Positions 55,800 through 64,000 of a stretch of 64,000 bases of DNA are shown here, in pieces (the stretch's first letter is position 1; each line of letters begins with the position of its first letter). A program made the position numbers and the translations under genes. This DNA comes from Macrothele yani (lineage: Eukaryota > Arthropoda > Arachnida > Araneae > Macrothelidae). The DNA lies in assembly GCA_039090855.1 (NCBI GenBank), contig CM077011.1:26317001-26381000 (forward strand), in the 5' to 3' direction. The notes below the pieces were generated by a model. It saw only the letters and a program-made list of their open reading frames with translations. It ran no database searches and was not told the origin of the DNA.

Positions 55800-57364
55800 G
55801 GTCCTCCAGCTGCCGCCAAAACAGCTCTTACCCGGCAAGGTATAGACACTACAAGATTTATAAAGATGTCTTGTGGTATCTTGTACTAATATTTTACCAG
55901 CAGATCCTTTCACTCTTCTACGTTACGCGCTTGAGCCACCAGAGATTGGATTTGCTGTTGCAACACAAACCACAGATGCCCGATTGGATTGATATCTTGG
56001 GAATTTGGAGGCCAGGTCAATATCTGGAAGTCTTCCTCATGTTCCGCGAACCATTCTTGAACAATCTGGGCAGTGTGGTTAGGCGCATTGTTATTCTGAA
56101 AGATGGCATCACTAGAGAGAAATACCGTTGCTATGAAAGGATGTTACTGGTCTGATGATGTTCAGGCAGCTGGTAGATGTCATAGTTTACTGCAGATGAA
56201 CGACTCGACCCAAAGTTTCCAAGTAGAATATTGTCCAAAATATTACACTTATTTCACCAGCATGTTTCTGTTCCATGGTGCATCCTGGTGCCAATACTTT
56301 GTGACGTACCTGCCCCGCAGGACGCACATGAGATAAAGGTAGATAGCAGTGAGAGCACATTCTAGGTAGTATGGCGGATATCACTCGGAGCTCCGGAGCC
56401 AAGAGTTGTGGGTTCGAATCCCGGCCCTGGCGTAGAAATGATGGAGACATTTACTTCGTCATATTCCCGCCCGAACTTCAAGGATGATCTGGCTGATAGG
56501 TTTCTCGCAACGGTGTGATTTTCTTTCCACACCACGAGAAAGGAAAAATGAAAATCCCTTCTACAGTGTTTCGAAAAATAAATCAGCGTGATGTTACCTT
56601 CCACACACCAAATTGTCTGGGATTTCTCAAATGCACATTCTTCATTGGATGACGGCCTACAGCGATACATGGTCCCAACTGACCCGTGGGTCATGCCCCC
56701 GGCCTTGTTTCGGGGAGGGGGAGATGTGACGTACCTGCTCCGCAGGAGGCGTATGAGATAAACGCAGGGATAGCATATGCCAGTGTTGTATAGTAGATAG
56801 CACTAGGAGCTCCGGATCCAAGAGTTGTGGGTTCGAATCTCGCCCCTGGCATAAACACGATGGAAAAATTTACTTCGTCATAACTTCCCAAGGTATATGA
56901 CGCACACATACCCGGTCGTGCAACAGGAAATGAGATTTATCGGACCAGACGACATTTTTTCCATTTATTAAAGGTCTAGTATCGATGTTTGCGTGGCTAT
57001 TGTAAGCGCATTTGATGGTGAATCGAGGATAGCATGGGCACTCGGCACGGCCGTCGGCAACGCAGCGCCATTTTCAGCAGGGTTCTGTGTACTGTATGTT
57101 GTGACGCATCACTCTCATGTCTCTCTCTCGCCAGCATTCAAATTATCCCCATCTGTTGGAACGGGATAGTCTTTGCTCACAGCTTTCATCAACGAGCCGT
57201 GGTCGTCCCACACCTTTCCTGCGGATCGTGGTTTTCCCCTCCTCGGACCACTTTTCGAAGCTACTAGCCACGGTTGACGGTGAGCATCCTCCAAGCCTTG
57301 CCGTCTCAGAAATGCTCTGACCTAACTCGCTTAAGTCCGCTGACTTTTGCCGTCTGAAGAACAA
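55800..57364 (-). pseudogene. Tc1-like transposase, interrupted
   Basis: N-terminal [20 protein letters not shown] and FEKWSEEGKTTIRRKGVGRP (helix-turn-helix and linker) lie at 57364-57143. After T4, APGCTMEQKHAGEISVIFWT continues the core. Decayed text around 56040-55900 follows, and SIPCRVRAVLAAAGGPTS is the C-terminal end at 55849. Frameshifts in addition to the insertion. Confidence 0.78.
56300..56880 (+). mobile_element. TRIM-like LTR miniature with tRNA-like LTRs, copy T4 (most complete)
   Basis: 5' LTR 56300-56461 and 3' LTR 56725-56880, both TGTGACGTACCTGC...TTACTTCGTCA. Just inside is CCCGCCCGAAC (56466-56476), a PBS remnant. Polypurine tract CGGGGAGGGGGAGA is at 56711-56724. Both LTRs keep a canonical B box (GGGTTCGAATCCC, GGGTTCGAATCTC) and a GCTCCGGA anticodon-loop position. 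The flanks TACTT and TAACTT suggest the 4-6 bp target duplication of LTR elements. It sits inside a Tc1-like transposase that reads on past both sides. Confidence 0.85.
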
Positions 57365-57365
57365 A

Positions 57366-57665
57366 ACAGATCAGATCATATGTAGAGGATTGTAGGAAGA
57401 GAGTGTCTGACCCCAGGTCTTAAACAACCCTTAGAAATAGGAAGCTAGGAGATTTGGGCTAGAGTGCCAGATAGGAAAGCCACACGGAAGCGATGTAGAA
57501 AAAGGAAGGAAGACGCCATTATTTATTACAGGGGGGCCAGTACCCTGGATCGGACTGCTTAACGTGCCCATCCGACACACGGTGCATATTTAGTGGTTCG
57601 AGCGTTCGAACCTGAGGTTTCCCCGTGGCAGTCACGAACGTTGCCCACTAGTCCATCCGCTGTCC
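57366..57665 (-). repeat. SINE family C copy
   Basis: Inverse of the 60927-61215 copy. Shared stretches include GTGTCTGACCCCAGGTCTTA, AACAACCCTTAGAAATAGGA and the tRNA-like head with GTGGGCAACGTTCGTGACTG. Confidence 0.88.
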
Positions 57666-57729
57666 CTCAGTAACAGAGCTCAGAGCCAGGTTTTATTTAT
57701 ACCTACCAAAGACTCTACACTATTTATAA

Positions 57730-57962
57730 AATAAAACACTTTAATGACGTAAAACTAATACACAGTTTAAGCCGAGCTTCCGCGCTCCATCGAGAGGCAT
57801 CGTCTGGGCTAAATTATTAAAGCCTTCTTAGAAATAGTAACATTGTGCGCTACCATTTATAGGCAGGCTTTGATAACCTATCCCAGACGAAGCTTCCCGG
57901 TGGAGCGCGGAAGCTCAGCTTAAACTGTGTATTATTCTACGCCATTAAAGGAAGTGTTTTAG
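57730..57962. repeat. Inverted repeat, ~95-bp arms
   Basis: Arms share AATACACAGTTTAAGC, GAGCTTCCGCGCTCCA and CGTCTGGG; the centre of about 40 bp is unpaired. It lies just upstream of the Penelope-like GIY-YIG remnant. Confidence 0.83.
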
Positions 57963-58139
57963 TTATTTATACCTTTTCATGACTTGCACACGCGCCATCG
58001 TTTATCTGCAGTTGCTTCAATTTGCATAAAGATGCGCTGGTCTTAAGGTTTCGGCTCTTCGGTGTATCAGTTACCAGAAGATCGACATGTAGCGAGATGT
58101 CTATATTTAAGAAACTTTACAATAAACTGTCAACTCCTG

Positions 58140-58656
58140 TAGGGTAAATATAGCAAGCTTCAAATCCGCCTGTCAGAACACAAGTACGCCTTACGTGTTG
58201 GACTGATTTCTACTGCTCTGACAGGTACTGTTGCTTCTGGTTATCATGAACCTGATTGGAACCAGACAGTTATCTTAAATACAACTTCAAATCCGCCTGT
58301 CAGAACATAAGTACGCCTTACGTGTTTAACTGACTTCTACTGCTCTGACACGTACTGTTGCTTCTGGTTATCATGAACCTGATTGGATCCAGACAGTTAT
58401 CTTGGCTACAACTTCAAATCGACATTCCCTGCTATTTGCGGAAAGTTCATGTATTATTAAAGCTTCATCGGGTTGCTGTAACGAAGACCTGCCTGTGTTG
58501 AACCCCTCCCATCGCTTACACTTCTCAAGAGACTTTGCTCCACCACGAATGACTTAGCCGAAGATTAGATTGTTAATATTCCTTATTTTTCCGGGTTTCT
58601 TTTATTGTATGTGGCAACACTGATGTTATCCGCGGTTCAACGAACTGTATTTCCGC
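58140..58656 (+). pseudogene. Penelope-like element, GIY-YIG C-terminal part
   Basis: IRLSEHKYALRVGLISTALT then VASGYHEPDWNQTVI matches the 'R..EHk.al....sal..H...gH..dW' stretch of PLE endonucleases. 'LLFAESSCIIKASSGCCNED' then LPVLNPSHRL matches the final Glu helix. Two 127-bp units (58158-58411) repeat the first part. The element resumes after the RTE at 60132. Confidence 0.6.
58158..58411 (+). repeat. 127-bp tandem duplication inside the PLE
   Basis: CTTCAAATCCGCCTGTCAGA starts at 58158 and 58285; a third start at 58412 diverges quickly. Confidence 0.92.
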
Positions 58657-60083
58657 ATATATATATATATATATATATACAAGAAGCAAGTGGAGAAATC
58701 GAAACAGTACTCGCCCAAATTTTCACTCGATGCCTTAATGAAGGAAAGATTCCTGAGGATTGGAACACCGCTACAATGATCCTGCTACATAAGAAAGGTG
58801 ACATTGAGGATCTCGGAAACTACAGACCTATCAGCCTCCTATCAGTAGTTTATAAAATCTTCACTAAAGTTCTTTCACACCGCTTGAAGGTAACACTGGA
58901 CATGGCTCAACCGAGAGAACAAGCTGGGTTCAGGAGTGGCTACAGCACAATAGATCATATCCATGTGCTGAGAGAACTAATTGAAAGAGCGAGGGAATAT
59001 GAACTTCCATTGTGCATGGCTTTTATCGATTATGAAAAAGCCTTTGATTCGGTGAAACCATCAGCAGTTACAATGGATCTGAAATCCGGCGGTATTGAAG
59101 ATGCATACATTAATATTATTAATAACATCTATGAAAATGCAAGTGCAAAGATTCGGCTGTTTGAAAATACAACACACATAAAAATTGGAAAGGGAGTGAG
59201 ACAAGGTGACACCATATCTCCGAAGCTCTTTAATGCCACATTGGAGGGTGTTTTTCAGTCACTGAGCTGGGAAAACAAGGGGATAAAGATTAATGGAGAT
59301 TATCTGACCCACCTTCGTTTTGCTGATGACGTAGTCATTTTTGCAACTAGCCCATCAGAGCTGCAGAGTATGATCCAGGAACTTGCTGACAAGAGTAAAG
59401 AAGTGGGATTAAAAATGAACTTTCAGAAGACAAAAGTGATGTTCAATGCTTTTACAAGAAATGAAGATTTATCGATTGATGGAGAAAAGCTGGAGATAAC
59501 AGACACGTACGTTTATCTTGGACAGCAGATATCAAGTGAGGGTCACATTGATGAAGAAATTAATCGGCGTACAAAACTTGACTGGAGAGCTTTTGGAAGA
59601 AACAGCATAATTTTCAAGAGCAATATGCCATTATGTCTTAAAAGAAAAGTGTTTGATCAATGCATCCTTCCAGTGCTTACGTATGGTGCAGAGACGTGGA
59701 CCTTAACTAAAAGAGACATACAAAGGCTGCAGACAACTCAAAGAAGCATGGAGAGGTGCATACTTGGTGTAACCAGGAGAGATAAGAAGAGGAACTCGTG
59801 GATCCGAAAAATGACAAGAGTGGAAGACATCATGATCAGAGTTAAATCCCTGAAATGGCAATGGGCTGGACATACTGCCAGAAGGACAGATCATCGATGG
59901 ACAGCCGAAATTTTAGATTGGATTCCAAGGGACAGGAAAAGACCCAGAAGAAGACCACATGGGAGATGGGTGGATGAAATTCGAAAGTATGCAGGGGTGA
60001 CATGGAGGAGACTGGCACAAGACAGACCGTTGTGGAGGAAACTTGGGGAGACCTTCGTCCAGCAGTGGATTGATAATGGTTGA
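58605..60083 (+). CDS. RTE reverse transcriptase, open reading frame, lacks endonuclease
   Basis: 492 codons from an ATG in flanking DNA; RTE-derived residues start at about 26 (EASGEIETVLAQIF). RT motifs in order: WNTATMILLHKKGD, NYRPISLLSVVYKIFTKVL, QAGFRSGYSTIDHI, AFIDYEKAFDSV (first catalytic Asp), [33 protein letters not shown] (Asp-Asp), [24 protein letters not shown]. The C-terminal region follows ([48 protein letters not shown]). No stop or frameshift. It lacks the apurinic endonuclease, so self-mobility is unlikely, but it is the youngest-looking RTE copy. Confidence 0.85.
   Translation: MYVATLMLSAVQRTVFPHIYIYIYIQEASGEIETVLAQIFTRCLNEGKIPEDWNTATMILLHKKGDIEDLGNYRPISLLSVVYKIFTKVLSHRLKVTLDMAQPREQAGFRSGYSTIDHIHVLRELIERAREYELPLCMAFIDYEKAFDSVKPSAVTMDLKSGGIEDAYINIINNIYENASAKIRLFENTTHIKIGKGVRQGDTISPKLFNATLEGVFQSLSWENKGIKINGDYLTHLRFADDVVIFATSPSELQSMIQELADKSKEVGLKMNFQKTKVMFNAFTRNEDLSIDGEKLEITDTYVYLGQQISSEGHIDEEINRRTKLDWRAFGRNSIIFKSNMPLCLKRKVFDQCILPVLTYGAETWTLTKRDIQRLQTTQRSMERCILGVTRRDKKRNSWIRKMTRVEDIMIRVKSLKWQWAGHTARRTDHRWTAEILDWIPRDRKRPRRRPHGRWVDEIRKYAGVTWRRLAQDRPLWRKLGETFVQQWIDNG
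58657..58680. repeat. (TA)n at the RTE 5' junction
   Basis: Matches the (TA)n at 60112-60131 beyond the RTE tail. Confidence 0.93.
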
Positions 60084-60111
60084 CAATGATGATGATGATG
60101 ATGATGATGAT
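58681..60111 (+). mobile_element. RTE LINE, longest copy, inserted in a (TA)n tract
   Basis: 5' truncated before the endonuclease. It ends with the (GAT)n tail at about 60085-60111. Alternating TA on both sides looks like target duplication within a microsatellite of the Penelope-like remnant. Confidence 0.9.
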
Positions 60112-60131
60112 GATATATATATATATATATA

Positions 60132-60205
60132 TCGTTCTGTCTGGGACATCCGGCACTTGCGGCCTGAAGATGGAACTCGGGTAGATCTGAAAATCTCGCC
60201 TTACT
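60132..60205 (+). ncRNA. Penelope-like 3' tail with hammerhead-like core
   Basis: GGCCTGAAGATGG then a short spacer and CTGAAAATC; CTGAAGA at 60164-60170 fits CUGANGA. The stem between is not convincing. Confidence 0.25.
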
Positions 60206-60926
60206 AAGTTTTTAACTATTGATTTAATCTATCAATAAATTAACATCTGTTACTGTGAGACTCAAGGGGTTTTTCATTGTGCATTCCACAGTTTGTAGTC
60301 ATTCCTCATGTACTTCTTCATCAATCATTACCGAAAATGTTTCAGTATGGAGCTTGCATGCTGTGTTAACACTTCTGTCATTACCAGCAATTTCAAACTT
60401 AAATCAAACTTCTGATTTTTTTCCACGGTTGGTGCAACAGTAAAATCTGATGTGATTCACAGTTTCTAAGGTCATTTTAAACATTCTAATTTTTGACATG
60501 ATGTTTGAGTTCGTATGTATAATCTGCAAGGAGAGTGTGAGTCGCGCTCGAAGTTTTGCTTTTGCAGTTGTGCGTTCAAAAAATACCAGGTAAATAATTT
60601 AAACAGATAATGACTAGTAGAAGCAAGGCTTAAAGACTTGGATGTATCTACAACATTTGAAATGGTTTAGTCCAGTGAAGAGATCAGTGTAACCAAAAAT
60701 ATAAGAAACTACTATTTAAGTAGCCTTGTTTACAATTTTGTAAAGCGAGAATAAGATGAAGTATGATGCTCTGAATGTTAATACGTGTCGAGGAAATAAT
60801 CACGCGGCAATTACTATTTGCAGTTAGATTTGGTTTTATGTGAACGATCTGCACCATAAACGGCATTGTTTATTCGCCTAAACTGGCTTGCATTAAAGCA
60901 CACAGCAGAACTTGCTCATTAACTGG
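60206..60926. other. Unassigned
   Basis: The minus strand near 60390-60310 reads EIAGNDRSVNTACKLHTETF without stops but with no family match. Confidence 0.3.
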
Positions 60927-61215
60927 ATGGGCCGCGGGTGGCCGAGTGGGCAACGTTCGTGACTGCCACGGGAAGGGCCTCAGGTTCGATCCCAGGCAAG
61001 TACGAACGCTCGATCCACTAAATACCAGCCGTGCGTTGGTTAAGCCGTCGGACCCCGGGTACTGGCTTCCCGGTAAAAAATAAGGACGTCTTCCTCCCCC
61101 TTTCTACTTCGCTTCCGTGTTACTTTCCGATTAGGCGCTCTAGCCCTAGTTTCCTATTTCTAAGGGTTGTTTAAGACCTGGGGTCAGACACTCCCTTCCT
61201 AAAATCCTCTATATA
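60927..61215 (+). repeat. SINE family C copy
   Basis: tRNA-like head GGTGGCCGAGTGGGCAACG (A box) and GGTTCGATCCCAG (B box), then a conserved body of about 200 bp ending near 'AAATCCTCTATATATGATCA'. Confidence 0.88.
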
Positions 61216-63017
61216 TGATCATGGTTATTAACTGGATATTGAAGGTTTTACATGCAGTGAAGAATGTTTGATTTAATATGTAATCAGAAGAGACATTTTC
61301 GCATGCACGTGATGCTATAACTGGTGTTCATTGCTGCAACACATTTTACTAACATTAATGAACCTCATTTTAAAGTATTTTCATTGTGCTTGTCGGATAT
61401 TACTGTATTATAACGGTTGGTCACGTTTCGCTGTTGTTTTCAAAAGAAAGACAAAACTCATTAAACTGGAATGATCAGTGAAACTGCAATGAAAGAGTTC
61501 TTATAGCTATGAAAAAATGTCGTCATTGAACAGTGAAAACTAGAGAGTTTTGTTCGTTTTGATTTCCTGAGCATACATCTGATAATATTAAAGTGTCATA
61601 AATAGTTCAGAATTGAATAAATGTGTAGAATATGTACTCTTTAAATACGTTCTTCGACAGCTTATTTGAGGATTACTTCTCTGCAAAAAAGGATTAATTA
61701 TCTAGGAAAATCAGTCACGGACTGATTCCGTATGACAGATCCCCCTTCAAAGAATGCGAACAACTAAGAACTATGGTTACTGATCAAATCTGAAATTAAA
61801 ATTTTATGCGGTCCTCACTTTCGAGTTCTCAGTGAGGTATAAGACTCTTCAACGAACACTGTTAAGAATTAAGCGGGTCTCCAACCACTTACGCGTAAGT
61901 GAACCGGCCCTCTTTTTGTACAGTGTGACAAACAAAAGAAAGTTTGATTTCAGAATGCAATTCCACTCAAATTTCAGGTTGTTTTAGGTGCCGAAATAAC
62001 TTCAATTTCTTCGAGAAGTTAACAAAATGTATAATAAACGTTTTAGTATTGTTTATCGAATAAAAATATGTTGATATTTATTTTTATTTGGCACATTCTT
62101 TTTTTTTTTTTATTTTTTTTTTTTGCTCACGCATGCATTACCAAATTTTACAGAAGTTTGTGGCTTCAAGAAGTGGATAAGGATTTCAATATGGGTTCGG
62201 GATTTAACTACCGGAATGGCCCTGTAAGTTGAAAAAGCGTGGCCTCTTCTCCATTTGGGCCGCTTATTCCAGGGAAAGGACTAGCAGCGGTGTGCTTCAT
62301 CCGATGCTCGAAAAATTAACCAGATACCAGCGCCCCTGCCGCTTGGCCAACATTTGGAAACTGATTGGTTCATTGCCAGTTAATCAACCATCTGTCATTA
62401 CTTACGCTACGCAACTGGGTGGGTGAATTTTCCAAACCGAAGCCCCAAGGGAGGCGGAGGAACATTGCCTATCTTGAATTGCCTCTCCCCGAAACCAACG
62501 GCTTAAGGTGACTGCCAATCCACGGCGAGTATTCGAAAGGAGCGGAGCCGCCCCAGGTTTCAAAATCGCTTTATTCTAATTTATCATAAGAAAACATAAG
62601 AGGGAGACGTACAGTATTGGGCGTCTCACTGGGAAATAAGACAAAACTGTTAAAACATGGTGGTATATACACTGCAATGACAATGGGGATGAATAACAAA
62701 TGCTGCAAGCAAAGCTTATTGAATAAAAATTGCAGAAGTGACAGAGAGAAACACATCGTGTCACATGACATTGGCTGGGCATGATTTACAGGATAACACA
62801 GGCGAAACAATAGTACACAATTAGAAAAAGAACAGCACAAACACCGCCGTGAAGGTAAAACATTACATACATGAGATAAAAACATAGCGTGCACAATTGT
62901 GCAAGTTATTTAACGAGGGCACCAAAGCAACATAATACAGGCGGGGTGAAAGTAAGTAATGTACACGAGTAAGCATGAAAATACACTGAGATGGCATTAG
63001 CATTCACAATTCAACGG
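61216..63017. other. Unassigned, AT-rich then GC-richer from 62150
   Basis: A 16-bp palindrome CACTTACGCGTAAGTG at 61886-61901. T-rich tract 62098-62123. No gene recognised. Confidence 0.4.
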
Positions 63018-63209
63018 TAGCGTGGATTGGTGCAATGGTCTAAGCGCCTGCTCTATAACCGTTCTGGGTTAGAATCCGGGTGGGGCATGGATGTTGTTTT
63101 TGTCTTAAAGGACTGGCTCTCTCCCTTCCCTGGAGCTAGTGGCCGTAAATTAGAAACGGGAGGCGACTTACAGCCCATTGAGTTACTCCCGGTGGTTGTT
63201 AAACCCTCA
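63018..63209 (+). repeat. SINE family A copy
   Basis: Head with GGTCTAAGCG; the B box is weakened (GGGTTAGAATCCGG). Tail CTCCCTTCCCTGGAGCTAGT and GGTTGTTAAACC. Confidence 0.83.
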
Positions 63210-63334
63210 CCAAAAAAATTAAAAAAAAGAAAGGAGCGGAACACTAACCGAGAGCTTTCTGATTCCCAAGTTGTGCTAGCAACTCAAGAGTCACCCACAG
63301 TCTAATGAGTAGTTCTTCTTTAAAAGCAACTTAC

Positions 63335-63428
63335 CACATTTTGCCACTGTAGTTCTTATTGAGTGATTACGCTTTATCACAAAATATACTGCACAACAAA
63401 AAGCCAATGTCGTTAAAGGGATTGGCAT
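63335..63428 (-). CDS. Possible first coding exon (signal peptide) of the IR gene
   Basis: An ATG with an upstream in-frame stop opens 31 codons ending at a consensus GTAAGT donor in phase 1. The peptide begins MPIPLTTLAFCCAVYFVI, a plausible signal peptide, then a basic stretch KRNHSIRTTVAKC. Secreted-entry receptors of the IR type usually begin this way. It lies 10 kb upstream of exon A on the same strand. No S1 exon linking the two was found, so the link is a guess; a chance short ORF beside a chance donor remains possible. Confidence 0.22.
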
Positions 63429-63429
63429 T

Positions 63430-64000
63430 GTACCTAAAGCTTTAGCAGCACAACTTTGTTCAAAACCTTAAATTTTGCAGTTTTCAGATAGTGAGGCATT
63501 GAACGAGATAGAACTACTGATGGGCCTTTTTTTAAAAAGCGAAAATTAACTGAAGCTCTATTGATGAACCTTTATTGCAAAAGCCAATCGAAACCTCGAT
63601 ACAGGAATTCCGACAAGTAAATCGGAGACTGTATCTCGCTGCTTTTGTGCGCTAACACTCTTTGAATTTAAGCACAGTAAAAAATTAGATGTCTACTAAT
63701 TTACCGTGTCGATAGTGTAAGCACCGTACCGTAAAGAGTCAGATGTACAGGATGATCCGTTTGGGTAGGGATAAAACTATTACTGTGCTAAACGCGTTCC
63801 AAAAGTGGCACCGTTTTTGTATCTGCACAAAGGATAAAACCTGATAAGCGGTAGTCATGACGACGCATGCGCATACTTTTCAACAACATGCGAAGTGTTT
63901 TCTCTGGTATGCGATATTTGAGAGCGTTTCAGCTGTTCAGCAGGAGCATATCCGTGTGTACGGCGTCAGAAATGACCATATAAGACGAAGTAAGGCGGTG
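63430..64000. other. Unassigned window end
   Basis: ACAGGATGATCCGTTTGGGT near 63750 may be a transposon end, but no partner lies in the window. Confidence 0.3.

Larger units (their letters stand above)
55720..57365 (-). mobile_element. Tc1-like element split by TRIM copy T4
   Basis: The left end ACACCAAAGAGCCGAAGCAT follows a TA. The right end is cut by a family C SINE. Without T4 the element is about 1.06 kb. Same type as the 27-30 kb transposase. Confidence 0.8.

Noticed and set aside
55616..55849. ORF ending at a GT donor-like site, with a hydrophobic start (MLRLFGVLIVFSIWCF)
   Set aside because: The first half is the C-terminus and terminal repeat of the Tc1-like element read through into flanking DNA; no acceptor and no homology, so not taken as an IR exon.
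62571..62894. 107-codon minus-strand ORF with hydrophobic stretches
   Set aside because: Composition bias, no homology to IR S1 or any family I know, no splice sites.

Overview
This is eukaryotic, almost certainly arthropod, nuclear DNA. The evidence is a split gene with GT-AG introns of 9 to 18 kb, an animal-type transposon load (Tc1-like, mariner, hAT, Harbinger, piggyBac-like, RTE, Penelope-like, CR1/Jockey-group LINEs), several tRNA-derived SINE families and many microsatellites. I cannot name the species; a chelicerate or another large-genome arthropod would fit. Nothing bacterial, viral or CRISPR-like is present.

The one host gene I can support lies on the minus strand from about 53.1 kb down to 10.55 kb. 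Four exons (52962-53103, 35029-35243, 25369-25658, 10553-10847) join with matching splice phases (1, 0, 2). Together they encode the last 313 residues of an ionotropic glutamate receptor-like or ionotropic receptor (IR) channel: M1, pore region, M3, S2 ligand-binding half, M4 and stop. The S1 half was not found. A possible signal-peptide exon lies at 63335-63428. Nearly everything else sits in, or upstream of, the introns of this gene.

Layout: 0-10 kb holds a mariner cut by the window edge, a Penelope-like 3' part, a hAT relic, an RTE copy split by a perfect mariner insertion, a Tc1-like relic, and a mariner split by another Tc1-like element. 10-15 kb holds the last IR exon, a Tc1-like element, and a tandem repeat interrupted by SINEs and two LTR miniatures. 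15-25 kb is AT-rich unique and satellite-like DNA with two related mariners, a 31-bp minisatellite and a piggyBac-like element. 25-35 kb has IR exon C, a Tc1-like transposase whose internal 136-bp segment has become a satellite of about 14 units, another Tc1-like element, and a CR1-like LINE. 35-48 kb has IR exon B, a foldback element, two Tc1-like elements, SINEs, an RTE copy and a Harbinger relic. 48-53 kb has an RTE copy split by an ORF1-only 'half-LINE', a MITE, and IR exon A. 53-64 kb has Tc1-like relics, two LTR miniatures, SINEs, and a Penelope-like relic split by the longest RTE copy.

The most unusual system is a family of very small LTR retrotransposons (TRIM-like; four copies at 13.6, 14.5, 54.4 and 56.3 kb). 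Each is about 510-580 bp, with TG...CA direct repeats of about 125-160 bp, a primer-binding site resembling the 3' end of tRNA-Lys (perfect 12-base TGGCGCCCGAAC in one copy) and a polypurine tract. Each LTR carries a tRNA-like unit with A-box and B-box Pol III promoter motifs. This parallels the plant Cassandra elements, whose LTRs carry 5S rRNA sequence. I could not check whether the arthropod version is already described.
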